The notes under the pieces: generated by a model
Databases searched by the model: none
The model's input: only the letters and a program-made list of their open reading frames with translations
Told to the model about the DNA's origin: nothing
Made by a program: the position numbers and the translations under genes
Shown here: positions 24,721 through 33,171 of the stretch, one piece after another
How positions within the stretch are numbered: the first letter of the stretch is position 1
Layout of the letters: the number at the start of each line of letters is the position of its first letter
DNA from: Qipengyuania gaetbuli
GTDB lineage: Bacteria; Pseudomonadota; Alphaproteobacteria; Sphingomonadales; Sphingomonadaceae
NCBI RefSeq assembly: GCF_020171365.1
Contig: NZ_JAIUZO010000002.1
Span: 248,001-312,000, forward strand
Direction of reading: 5' to 3'
DNA length: 64,000 bases

Positions 24721-24808
24721 TCGGACCCTCCCCCTTTTTTCAGGAAGGCTAGCCCCAATCCGGTGGCCGTGTCATGAACGAATGCGCAGGTAGCCCGCGC
24801 AGGGGCAA

Positions 24809-26596
24809 TCAGGCGCCTTCGGTCTTGGGTGCCTCGACCGTGCGGATGTGGACATCGCGCAGCTGGCGCGGGCTGACGAGGCTGGGAGCGCCCATCATCA
24901 GGTCCTGCGCCTTCTGGTTGAGCGGGAATGCGATCACCTCGCGGATGTTCGGCTCGTCGGCGAGCAGCATCACGATGCGGTCGATACCCGGAGCCGAGCC
25001 ACCGTGCGGCGGTGCGCCCAGCTTGAAGGCCTCGATCATGCCGGAGAAGTTCTCGTCGACCTCGGCCTGCGTGTACCCGGCGATTTCGAATGCCTTGTAC
25101 ATGATTTCCGGCTTGTGGTTCCGGATCGCGCCCGACGACAATTCGTAACCGTTGCAGACGATGTCGTACTGCCATGCATTGATTTCGAGCGGGTCCTGCG
25201 TTTCCAGCGCTTCCATCTCGCCCTGTGGCATCGAAAAGGGGTTGTGGCTGAAGTCGACCTTCTTCTGCTCCTCGTCGTACTCGAACATCGGGAAGTCGAC
25301 GATCCAGCAGAACTTGAAGCAGCCTTCCTCGATCAGGCCGAGTTCCTCGGCGACGCGGGTACGCGCGGCACCGGCCAGCTTGGCGGCGTCCTTCTCCTTG
25401 CCGGCAGCAAAGAACAGGCCGTCATTTTCGCCAAGGCCGAGTTCGGCATAGAGCTTTTCCATGCCTTCGGTGCCGTGGTTCTTGGCAATCGGACCACCGA
25501 ATTCGCCGCCCTTGCGGGTGACGTAGCCGAGGCCGGCGAAGCCTTCGCGGCGCGCCCAGTCATTCATGTCGTCGAAGAACTTGCGGCTCTTCTCGTGGGT
25601 GTTCGGGGCCGGAACCACGCGCACGCGGCCCCCGGTGCCGACGATCTTCTCGAACAGGCCGAAGCCCGAGGTGGTGAAGTGCTCGGTCACATCGCTGATG
25701 ATCAGCGGGTTGCGCAGGTCCGGCTTGTCGCTGCCGTACTTCAGCATGGCTTCGGCATAGGGAATGCGCGGGAATTCACCTGCAGGGGTGACGGTCTTGC
25801 CGTTCGCGAATTCCTCGAACACTCCCGCAAGCACCGGCTCGATCGCCTGAAACACGTCTTCCTGCGTCACGAAGCTCATTTCGAAGTCGAGCTGGTAGAA
25901 TTCCGGCGAGCGGTCGGCACGCAGGTCCTCGTCGCGGAAGCAGGGCGCGATCTGGAAATACCGGTCGAAACCGGCGACCATCAGTAGCTGCTTGAACATC
26001 TGCGGCGCCTGCGGGAGCGCATAGAAACGTCCCGGGTGGAGGCGGCTGGGGACGAGGTAGTCGCGCGCACCTTCGGGCGACGACGCGCCGAGGATCGGGG
26101 TCTGGAACTCGAAGAAACCCTGGTCCTGCATCCGGCGGCGCAGGCTGGAGATGACCTGGCTGCGCAGCATGATGTTGGCGTGGACGCGCTCGCGGCGCAG
26201 GTCGACGAAGCGGTACTTGAGGCGCGTTTCCTCGGGATAGTCTTCCGCCTGGTTCACGATCAGCGGCAGGTCGTCGGCACGGCTCTGCACCGTGACCGAA
26301 CGGGCGAATACCTCGATCTCGCCGGTCGGCAGGTTCTTGTTCACCGCCACTTCGTCACGCGCCTTCACATCGCCGTCGATGGTGATGACCGATTCCAGCT
26401 TGAGCTTTTCCAGCACCGGCAGCGCTTCGCTGTCGCTGTCGGCGACGATCTGCGTGATACCGTAATGGTCGCGCAGGTCGACGAAGAGCACGCCGCCGTG
26501 ATCGCGCTTGTTGTGCACCCAGCCGGACAGGCGGACAGTTTCGCCGACATTTGCCTTGGTCAGCGCAGCGCAGTTGTGGGTACGATAGGCGTGCAT
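24809..26596 (-). CDS. aspS: Aspartyl-tRNA synthetase
   Basis: A 595-residue class II synthetase of bacterial type. It has an N-terminal OB anticodon-binding domain ([23 protein letters not shown]), the class II core with [24 protein letters not shown] (motif 2), the bacterial GAD insert, and motif 3 [14 protein letters not shown]. It charges tRNA-Asp; in genomes without AsnRS it may also charge tRNA-Asn, which this window cannot decide. It has GGAAAGA before ATG 26596 and is divergent from rnd. Confidence 0.97.
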   Translation of the reverse strand: MHAYRTHNCAALTKANVGETVRLSGWVHNKRDHGGVLFVDLRDHYGITQIVADSDSEALPVLEKLKLESVITIDGDVKARDEVAVNKNLPTGEIEVFARSVTVQSRADDLPLIVNQAEDYPEETRLKYRFVDLRRERVHANIMLRSQVISSLRRRMQDQGFFEFQTPILGASSPEGARDYLVPSRLHPGRFYALPQAPQMFKQLLMVAGFDRYFQIAPCFRDEDLRADRSPEFYQLDFEMSFVTQEDVFQAIEPVLAGVFEEFANGKTVTPAGEFPRIPYAEAMLKYGSDKPDLRNPLIISDVTEHFTTSGFGLFEKIVGTGGRVRVVPAPNTHEKSRKFFDDMNDWARREGFAGLGYVTRKGGEFGGPIAKNHGTEGMEKLYAELGLGENDGLFFAAGKEKDAAKLAGAARTRVAEELGLIEEGCFKFCWIVDFPMFEYDEEQKKVDFSHNPFSMPQGEMEALETQDPLEINAWQYDIVCNGYELSSGAIRNHKPEIMYKAFEIAGYTQAEVDENFSGMIEAFKLGAPPHGGSAPGIDRIVMLLADEPNIREVIAFPLNQKAQDLMMGAPSLVSPRQLRDVHIRTVEAPKTEGA

Positions 26597-26670
26597 CTAA
26601 AATCTTTCCATTTTCGGAGCTATGGCGCTAGGGGCGCGGCGTCGCGCTCCTCTAGCAGGAATCGCGCGCG

Positions 26671-26699
26671 CTAACAGGGCACCTGCGGGTTTTTGTCAA
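26671..26699 (-). promoter_or_regulatory. Candidate aspS promoter
   Basis: On the minus strand, a perfect -35 TTGACA (26699-26694) and TGTTAG (26676-26671) are separated by 17 nt, 75-100 nt before the aspS start. The -10 is only 3 of 6. Confidence 0.5.
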
Positions 26700-26751
26700 G
26701 GCTCGCTGCGGTGCGAGAGCGGTACTCCGCTCAAGAGCAAGAAAAGACACG

Positions 26752-27954
26752 ATGAAGATACACGACCTGATTACGACTACCGAGGCCCTCGCAGACCTGT
26801 GCGAACGCCTGGCGAAAAGCGATTTCGTCACTGTCGATACTGAATTCATGCGCGAGAACACCTACTGGCCGGAACTGTGCCTGGTGCAGATCGCCAACGA
26901 GGAAGAAGCCGCGGCCATCGACCCGCTGGCCGACGGCATGGACCTGAAACCCCTGTGGAACCTGATGTGCGAAAACGAGGAAGTCCTGAAGGTCTTCCAC
27001 GCTGGCGGACAGGACGTCGAGATCGTCTACAATTTCACCGGCAAGACGCCCCACCCGATCTTCGACACGCAGATCGCGATGATGGCGATCAGCCAGTCCG
27101 AACAGATCGGCTATGCCAACCTCGTCGAAAGCTGGCTGGGAATCACGGTCGACAAGGGCGCCCGCTTCACCGACTGGAGCCGCCGGCCGCTGACCGACCG
27201 GCAGATCGAATATGCCATCGGCGACGTGACGCACCTGTCCAAAATCTTTCCCAAGATCCTGAAAAAGCTGGTGAAGACGGGCCGCGGTGCATGGCTCGAT
27301 GCGGAAATGGACAAGCTCGCCGATCCGGCGAACTATGCCAATGACGCCGACATCGCATGGAAGCGCATTCGCTCGCCCGGTCGCAATCCGACCGTGCTCG
27401 GTCGCCTCAAGGCGCTGGCTGCATGGCGCGAGGGCGAGGCGCAGCACAAGAACATTCCGCGCGGGCGCATCATGCGCGACGAAACGCTCGCCGACATCGC
27501 CAGTCACCCGCCGAAGAAGCAGGTCGACCTGACCAAGGTGCGCGGCCTGTCGAACGCGTGGAAGGACAACGACATCGGCAAGCGGCTGATGAAGGTCATC
27601 GAAAAGGCCGAACCGCTGACCAAGGAAGAAATGCCCGACAAGCCCAAGCGCGGTGCGCCGCTGGGCAAGGAAGGCGCGCTGGTCGCGGACCTCCTCAAGC
27701 TGCTGCTCAAGATCCGTGCGCGCGAAATCGACGTCGCCGCCCGCCTGCTGACCAAGGCGGACGAGATGGAAGCACTGGCCGCGGGCGTACGCAAATTGCC
27801 CATCCTCGAAGGATGGCGGTACGAGGTTTTCGGCAAGGACGCGCTCGAACTGGTCGAGGGGCGACTCGCCTTCGCGGTCAAGGATGGCAAGCTGCTGATG
27901 ACCCACGTCGACGACATGGGCGATGAATTGACCGAGGCACAGGCCGCGGAGTGA
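26752..27954 (+). CDS. rnd: Ribonuclease D
   Basis: A 400-residue 3'-5' exoribonuclease for tRNA and small RNA trimming. DEDD motifs are visible: VDTEFMRE (Exo I), VFHAGGQDVEIVY (Exo II), and YAIGDVTHL (Exo III). One HRDC domain (LAAWREGEAQHKNIPRGRI) follows. The gene is followed by oxyR with a GTGA overlap. Full length for the family. Confidence 0.95.
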   Translation: MKIHDLITTTEALADLCERLAKSDFVTVDTEFMRENTYWPELCLVQIANEEEAAAIDPLADGMDLKPLWNLMCENEEVLKVFHAGGQDVEIVYNFTGKTPHPIFDTQIAMMAISQSEQIGYANLVESWLGITVDKGARFTDWSRRPLTDRQIEYAIGDVTHLSKIFPKILKKLVKTGRGAWLDAEMDKLADPANYANDADIAWKRIRSPGRNPTVLGRLKALAAWREGEAQHKNIPRGRIMRDETLADIASHPPKKQVDLTKVRGLSNAWKDNDIGKRLMKVIEKAEPLTKEEMPDKPKRGAPLGKEGALVADLLKLLLKIRAREIDVAARLLTKADEMEALAAGVRKLPILEGWRYEVFGKDALELVEGRLAFAVKDGKLLMTHVDDMGDELTEAQAAE

Positions 27955-28847
27955 GCACCTACCTCCCCACCCTCAAGCAGCTGCAATACCTTGTCGCGCT
28001 GCACGAGCACGGCCATTTCGGCCGCGCGGCAGAGGCAAGCTTCGTGTCCCAATCGACGCTTTCAGCCGGCATCCGCGAGCTCGAATCGCTGCTGGGCGTG
28101 ACGCTGGTAGAGCGCAGCCGCCGCGTGGTCCGCTTCACTGCACTGGGCAACCAGGTGGTGGAGAAAGCACACCGCATCCTGCGCGAAGCTGAAGAGCTGG
28201 CGGACCTCGTCCAGGCCGCAGGCAAGCCCTTGGCGGGGCAGCTGCGCATGAGCGTCATTCCGACGATCGCGCCTTTCCTGCTCCCGCGTTTCCTGCCGCG
28301 CCTGCGCAAGGAGCGCCCCGACCTCGAGCTGTTCCTGCGCGAGGAAACCAGTCACGACGCGGTCGAATCGCTCCAGCACGGGCGCGTCGATTGCGTGCTA
28401 CTCGCCCTGCCCTTTGCGACGGGCGAGGTCGAGAAGGCGCACATCTCGGACGATCCGCTCTACGTCGCCTTCCCGAAAGACGATCCGCGCGATCCGCCCG
28501 AAACCGTGTCAGCCGACATGATCGACGAAGGCCGGTTGCTTCTGCTGGAAGACGGTCACTGCCTCAAGGAACACGCGCTGGCGGCCTGCAACCGGCCCGA
28601 ACTTCGTGGAAGCGCCACGATGATCGGCACCAGCCTGCATACTCTGGTACAGATGGTCGATAATGGCCTCGGGCTGACGATGCTGCCGGAAATGGCGGTG
28701 GAAGCCGGTATCCTGAACGGTACCGATGTCGTCGCACGCCCGCTCAAGAGCAAGCAGGCGAGCCGCGAAATCGCGCTGATCTGGCGCAAGAATTCCCCGC
28801 GCCGGGACGATTTCGAATTGCTGGCGGAAGAATTGCGCGCCGGTTAG
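27951..28847 (+). CDS. oxyR: Hydrogen peroxide sensor OxyR, LysR family
   Basis: A 298-residue LysR regulator with N-terminal helix-turn-helix (GHFGRAAEASFVSQSTLSAG). The redox pair is C204 and C213 in DGHCLKEHALAACN, the same nine-residue spacing as C199/C208 in Escherichia coli OxyR. It is a peroxide-activated regulator of catalase and peroxiredoxin genes. The start is GTG 27951 inside the rnd stop (GTGA); it has no own leader, so its translation looks coupled to rnd. No catalase or ahpC gene is next to it. Confidence 0.93.
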   Translation: MSTYLPTLKQLQYLVALHEHGHFGRAAEASFVSQSTLSAGIRELESLLGVTLVERSRRVVRFTALGNQVVEKAHRILREAEELADLVQAAGKPLAGQLRMSVIPTIAPFLLPRFLPRLRKERPDLELFLREETSHDAVESLQHGRVDCVLLALPFATGEVEKAHISDDPLYVAFPKDDPRDPPETVSADMIDEGRLLLLEDGHCLKEHALAACNRPELRGSATMIGTSLHTLVQMVDNGLGLTMLPEMAVEAGILNGTDVVARPLKSKQASREIALIWRKNSPRRDDFELLAEELRAG

Positions 28848-29113
28848 GCCGCAAGCGGTTCCTGGGTCTTTGCGACCTTCGACTTCACGAACCTGTCGAG
28901 CTTCTTAACGGCGAACATCGGGACGATAACGCTGAGCGCAATCCCGGCGAGCGAGCAGAAGGCGATCCAGATCGCCATGGCAGTGCCGCCCGAGATATAC
29001 AGGCCGTACAGAACGGGTGCCGCGAGGATGAGCCCGCGGATCTCGTTGAAGATGATTGCCACTGCGCTGACCTTGAGCAGCGCGGCAAGGATCATGTGTA
29101 TCGTAGTACCCAT
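28844..29113 (-). CDS. Small hypothetical membrane protein
   Basis: An 89-residue protein with two or three hydrophobic segments (MILAALLKVSAVAIIFNEIR; LILAAPVLYGLYISGGTAMA; FCSLAGIALSVIVPMFAV) and a basic C-terminus (KKLDRFVKSKVAKTQ). Not recognised. ATG 29113 is preferred to the longer frame from 29227, which has an implausible N-terminus. It is convergent with oxyR, sharing TTAG at both stops. Coding is likely from its length of hydrophobic pattern, but the start is uncertain. Confidence 0.6.
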   Translation of the reverse strand: MGTTIHMILAALLKVSAVAIIFNEIRGLILAAPVLYGLYISGGTAMAIWIAFCSLAGIALSVIVPMFAVKKLDRFVKSKVAKTQEPLAA

Positions 29114-29312
29114 GCGACCGTTGTTAATTGCGTTTGGTAAAAGAACCGTTGACCACTGCGCGGTTTCCCCCGTTCGTCGCGCCGATCCCCCGTTCCGCCC
29201 CTGCAGGCCCGCAAATTTTGGGTGCATACCCGGTGGTTAGCGCGTAGCGCTGGCCGCGACACACGAGGGGAAGCATGCCGCAACCACAGCAACCGCTGGA
29301 CATGGCGAGCCA

Positions 29313-30779
29313 ATGAGCAGCGGATCGCCCAGCAAGGGCAGCGTCTATCGCGGCGCGGCCATTGCCGTTGCTCTGACATGGGTGCTGCGCGCGATCGGGC
29401 TGGTCTCGGTCTTCATTCTTGCGCGCCTTCTGACTCCGGCCGATTTCGGCGTTGTCGGCCTCGCCATGACTGCGGTCGCGCTGGTGGAGACGTTCTCCTA
29501 CCTTGGCATGAAGCAGGCATTGCTGCGGATGGAGGAGCCTGAGCGGGATTATTACGACACGGCTTTCACCATCCAGCTGATCATGTTTTCAGCGCTCGGC
29601 CTGCTGTTGTTTGCCATTGCTGCCCCAGCCGCAGACTTTTTCCGCGAGCCGCGCGTCGAGCCTGTGGTCTACGCGCTGTCGCTAAGGTTCGTGATGCTGG
29701 GCCTCGTCAATATCGGGGTTGTCGAGTTCGAGCGGGATTTCGCCTTCGCACAGGACCTCAAGATGAAGGCGACTGCGCGGATCGTGTCGTTCTTCGTCAC
29801 TGTGGCGCTCGCCTTGTGGCTGCGATCCTACTGGGCTCTCGTGGTCGGAATGATCGTGCAGTCGTTGATCCTGACGGTCCTGTCCTACACAATGCAGCCA
29901 TTCCGCCCGCGCCTTTCACTGGTGCGACGCGCGGAACTGCTGGGCGTGTCCCTGTGGATTTTCGCAGGCGTAGTCGCACAGGTCTTCTACGGGCAGGTCG
30001 AGAGGATCGTGGTCGGGCGTACGGCCGACACGGGCACCGTGGGTGCCTTCTCGGTCAGCAAGGACGTCTCGAACATCCTCACGCAGGAAATCGCCATGGC
30101 ACTCAACCGCGTGACCTTCGTGACCACGGCGAGGAGCGGGGCGTTCGACACGCAGGGCGAACGTATTGCCCTCTCGCTCGGCGCCTATTCGATGATCACG
30201 GCCTCCATGGGACTTGGGCTTGCGGCGGTGGCAGAGCACTTCATCCGGGTCTTCCTGGGCGGGCAATGGGGCTCGGCAGTGCCGCTTGTTGCTCCCATCG
30301 CCATCGGCACCGCACTGATGGCGGTTTTCCGCCTGATCGCATCGTCTTTGCAAGCAGGCGGCCACGAGAAATCGTCGGCCCTGCTGTGCCTTGCGGGGCT
30401 GGCAGGCTTGGCCGCCGCGGTCGGAATAGTCGCCCAGTTCGGCGGCACTCCGCTGGACATCGCCCATACGGGCCTGATCGTGAGCGCCATGACATTGTTT
30501 GCTGGCCTCGTCGTGCTGGCCCATTTCTCGCGTTATCGCTTGTCAGGGTTCCTCGTGGCGGTCGCGCGGCCATATCTTGCAGCCACGGCGATGTATTTCT
30601 GCGTTCGCGCGCTTCCTGCACTCACCCCTTCACCGCTGGTCGAACTGCTCTGGCGCGCCGCACTAGGAGCAGCCATCTATTTTTCCGCTGTTATGCTGCT
30701 GTGGCTGCTGTCGGGACGGCCTCAATCGAGCGAGGCCGAAATGCTGCGCGTGGCCCGAAGGCTGCTCGCGCGCTTCTAG
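29313..30779 (+). CDS. Polysaccharide/lipid-linked sugar flippase, MOP family
   Basis: A 488-residue protein with about 12-14 membrane helices of the Wzx/RfbX MOP family (lipopolysaccharide biosynthesis type). It begins GSVYRGAAIAVALTWVLRAIGLVSVF and has the family element LLTPADFGVVGLAMTAVALVETFSYLGMKQAL. It would flip an undecaprenyl-linked oligosaccharide across the inner membrane. No glycosyltransferase cluster is adjacent. Its stop shares a CTAG with the pgsA stop. The substrate is not predictable. Confidence 0.85.
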   Translation: MSSGSPSKGSVYRGAAIAVALTWVLRAIGLVSVFILARLLTPADFGVVGLAMTAVALVETFSYLGMKQALLRMEEPERDYYDTAFTIQLIMFSALGLLLFAIAAPAADFFREPRVEPVVYALSLRFVMLGLVNIGVVEFERDFAFAQDLKMKATARIVSFFVTVALALWLRSYWALVVGMIVQSLILTVLSYTMQPFRPRLSLVRRAELLGVSLWIFAGVVAQVFYGQVERIVVGRTADTGTVGAFSVSKDVSNILTQEIAMALNRVTFVTTARSGAFDTQGERIALSLGAYSMITASMGLGLAAVAEHFIRVFLGGQWGSAVPLVAPIAIGTALMAVFRLIASSLQAGGHEKSSALLCLAGLAGLAAAVGIVAQFGGTPLDIAHTGLIVSAMTLFAGLVVLAHFSRYRLSGFLVAVARPYLAATAMYFCVRALPALTPSPLVELLWRAALGAAIYFSAVMLLWLLSGRPQSSEAEMLRVARRLLARF

Positions 30780-31369
30780 TCCATGTGCTTGAGGCCGACC
30801 CGCAGGTAATCCCAGCCTGTGACAAGCGTCAGGATGGCCGCACCCCATAGCGATACGAGGCCGACGGTGTGCGGGACGTTGGCCACGATATCGCCGATCT
30901 GCATCGTCCAGCGCGGCAGGCCCTGGCCGAGGATCAGCGAACCCAGCGCCATCAGCTGGAAAGTCGTCTTCCACTTGGCGAGCCGGCTCACCGGCACGGA
31001 AATCTGCAACCCGCCGAGGAATTCGCGCAGGCCCGAGACGGCAATCTCGCGCACGAGGATGATCAGCCCCGCCACGACGTGCATGTCCCCGACATAAGGG
31101 CCGCGAAGCACGCCCTGGGCCGCCAGCACGAGGATGACCGAGGCGACCATGATCTTGTCCGCGATCGGATCGAGGAAAATGCCCAGCTTCGAAACAGTAC
31201 CGCTGGACCGTGCCAGCATCCCGTCGAAGTAATCGGTAATCCCCATCGCGCAGTAGAGCACGAAGGCGGCAAGATAGCCCGTTTCCCAACCCGGCCACCA
31301 CAGAAGGAAGGCCAGAAGCGGGATCGCGAAGATGCGCGACAGCGTGAGGATGTTGGGCAGGCTCAACAT
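30776..31369 (-). CDS. pgsA: CDP-diacylglycerol-glycerol-3-phosphate 3-phosphatidyltransferase
   Basis: A 197-residue CDP-alcohol phosphotransferase. The signature D-x2-D-G-x2-A-R-x8-G-x3-D-x3-D is present from DYFDGMLAR to GIFLDPIAD. About five membrane helices. It makes phosphatidylglycerol phosphate, the first committed step to PG and cardiolipin. The start MLSLPNILTLSRI is the family N-terminus, supported by GGGGGAGTG upstream; the longer frame is rejected. Confidence 0.95.
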   Translation of the reverse strand: MLSLPNILTLSRIFAIPLLAFLLWWPGWETGYLAAFVLYCAMGITDYFDGMLARSSGTVSKLGIFLDPIADKIMVASVILVLAAQGVLRGPYVGDMHVVAGLIILVREIAVSGLREFLGGLQISVPVSRLAKWKTTFQLMALGSLILGQGLPRWTMQIGDIVANVPHTVGLVSLWGAAILTLVTGWDYLRVGLKHMD

Positions 31370-31483
31370 GATGGCACTCCCCCTAACGACAAACGTCTCG
31401 CCGCAAAAGCCGCACAATGCCCTTGTCCGCCGCCGTGTTGTTCCTCACAAGGGCCGCGCACGCGGGGTTGCGTACGAGGGGTC

Positions 31484-32827
31484 ATGCTTACATCAACGCA
31501 TTTGCTGCGCAGCAGGCGGTTCCTGCCGCTGTTCGTCACGCAGCTGTTCAACGCCTTCAACGACAATCTCTACAAGACAGCCATGGTGCTGTTCGTCGTC
31601 TATTCGATCTACAATTCGGAAGAGGCGGAAGGCCAATTCAGCGCCATCGCTTCGGGCCTGTTCATCCTCCCCTTCTTCGTCCTGTCGGCGCTGGCAGGCC
31701 AGCTCGCAGACATGCGCGACAAGGCGGCAATCATCCGCAAGGTGAAGTTCTGCGAAATCGTGCTGATGCTCATCGGCGCGAGCGGGCTCTACCTGGCCTG
31801 GCGCGGGTACGAGATGCCGGTGTCGCTTTTCGGCATCCAGACAAGCTTTCCCATCGTCCTGATGCTGCTCGCCCTGTTCCTGACCGGGGTACAGTCGACT
31901 TTCCTGGGCCCGATCAAATATGCGATCCTGCCCCAGCACCTGAAGAAAGACGAAGTGCTGGCAGGAACGGGGCTGGTGGAGGCCGGAACCTATATCGCCA
32001 TCCTGGCAGGCACGATCCTGGCAGGCTGGATCCCGGTCGAGGTGGCCGCCATCGGCATCATCCTGACTTCGATCGTGGGTTATGTTGTCAGCCGCCAGAT
32101 CCCCGACGCACCGCCGCAAGGCACGGTCGAAAAGCTCGACTGGCACATCCTGCGCGCCTCGGTGAAGCTCGTGCGCGAGACGATGCACGTTAGCGAGGTC
32201 TTCTACGCCATCATCGCCATCAGCTTCTTCTGGACCATCGGTGCAGTGCTGTTCATCCAGTTCCCGCCGCTGGCCAAGAACGTGATCATGGCAAGCAAGG
32301 AAGTGGCGAGCCTGTTCCTCGTGGTCTTCTCCGTCGGCATCGCGATCGGATCGGTCGCCATCAACGCCCTCCTCAAGGGACAGGTTTCGGCCCGCTATTC
32401 GCCCCCCTCGGTCATTGTCATGGGCTTCTTTGTCATCGCCTTCTATGGCGTGGCGAAGCTGTGGCAGGCCGACCAGCCGACCGAATTGCTGGACGTGGCA
32501 GGCTTTCTTGCCTGGCCGATGGCGACGGTGCTGCTGCTGTGCCTGCTCGGCATTGCGATTGCAGGCGGGATGTTCGTCGTCCCGCTCTATGCCTTCCTCA
32601 CCACCCGCGTCGCGCCCGAAAAGGCGTCACGCACGATCGCGGCGAACAATATCGTCAATTCGGGCGCGATGGTGGGCGGCTCTCTCCTCGCCATGGCCAT
32701 GAGCGCGGCAGGCGTTCCGATTGTGGAGCAGGTGCTGATCAGTGCAGCCATGTGCCTTGTTTCGGCGTGGCTGGGGCGCAAGCTGTTGGCTGCGGAACGG
32801 CAGGCAGCCGCGCGCGAACAGGCCTGA
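31484..32827 (+). CDS. MFS transporter, lysophospholipid transporter LplT-like
   Basis: A 447-residue major facilitator with about 12 helices. The N-terminus FLPLFVTQLFNAFNDNLYKTAMVLF and the GPIKYAILPQHL segment are typical of the LplT/Aas family that imports or flips lysophospholipid. In many genomes this protein is fused to or followed by an acyltransferase; here no acyltransferase follows. ATG 31484 with GAGGGGTC upstream starts it; the much longer frame runs antisense through pgsA and is rejected. Divergent from pgsA. Confidence 0.83.
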   Translation: MLTSTHLLRSRRFLPLFVTQLFNAFNDNLYKTAMVLFVVYSIYNSEEAEGQFSAIASGLFILPFFVLSALAGQLADMRDKAAIIRKVKFCEIVLMLIGASGLYLAWRGYEMPVSLFGIQTSFPIVLMLLALFLTGVQSTFLGPIKYAILPQHLKKDEVLAGTGLVEAGTYIAILAGTILAGWIPVEVAAIGIILTSIVGYVVSRQIPDAPPQGTVEKLDWHILRASVKLVRETMHVSEVFYAIIAISFFWTIGAVLFIQFPPLAKNVIMASKEVASLFLVVFSVGIAIGSVAINALLKGQVSARYSPPSVIVMGFFVIAFYGVAKLWQADQPTELLDVAGFLAWPMATVLLLCLLGIAIAGGMFVVPLYAFLTTRVAPEKASRTIAANNIVNSGAMVGGSLLAMAMSAAGVPIVEQVLISAAMCLVSAWLGRKLLAAERQAAAREQA

Positions 32828-33022
32828 TCAGGCGATAAAGGCGAGGACTGCGGCGAAGGTCGCGAAATAGACCGATGCAGCGCCGCGCACGTCGGACGCG
32901 GTCAGCTTCCAGTCGATCGGCTGGTCCTGCGGGATGTCGGCAAACATCATCCGCCGCTGGGGAAGGCTGACCCGCAGCCAGTGACGGGCTGCTTCGCTGT
33001 TGAGGACAAGTGCGCGTCTCAT
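32828..33022 (-). CDS. Small hypothetical protein with C-terminal membrane segment
   Basis: A 64-residue protein: an N-terminal soluble part (RRALVLNSEAARHWLRVSL, FADIPQDQPIDWKLT) and a C-terminal hydrophobic stretch (VYFATFAAVLAFIA). Not recognised. The stop abuts the MFS stop to form TGATCA. A perfect TTAA-N7-TTAA box lies 11-25 nt before the start, which suggests cell-cycle control. No Shine-Dalgarno is obvious. The amino-acid pattern looks genuine, but the frame is short. Confidence 0.55.
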   Translation of the reverse strand: MRRALVLNSEAARHWLRVSLPQRRMMFADIPQDQPIDWKLTASDVRGAASVYFATFAAVLAFIA

Positions 33023-33032
33023 GATGCGGGTT

Positions 33033-33047
33033 TAACGCATTTTTAAC
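33033..33047. promoter_or_regulatory. CtrA-like box (TTAA-N7-TTAA)
   Basis: TTAACGCATTTTTAAC fits the alphaproteobacterial CtrA full site TTAA-N7-TTAAC exactly. It lies between the small gene ending at 33022 (11 nt before its start) and the ThDP enzyme gene at 33172 (124 nt downstream). Confidence 0.45.
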
Positions 33048-33171
33048 CTTCGGGGTCCCGGTGAAACCACGCTGTCGCAAAGCGGGACATTAAGCCTTTC
33101 CGGTGAGGATAAAGCGCAAGAATTGCCGGCGCGATTGCGCAGGTCAGCGCCGGGCGCTAACCGCGTCAGCC

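Noticed and set aside
29143..29168. GGAAC-N16-GTT-like general stress (EcfG) promoter before the flippase gene
   Set aside because: The -35 half reads AGAAC and the gene is about 150 nt away; too weak to claim.
30869..31483. N-terminal extension of the MFS transporter frame across pgsA
   Set aside because: It is antisense to pgsA; the family N-terminus starts at ATG 31484.
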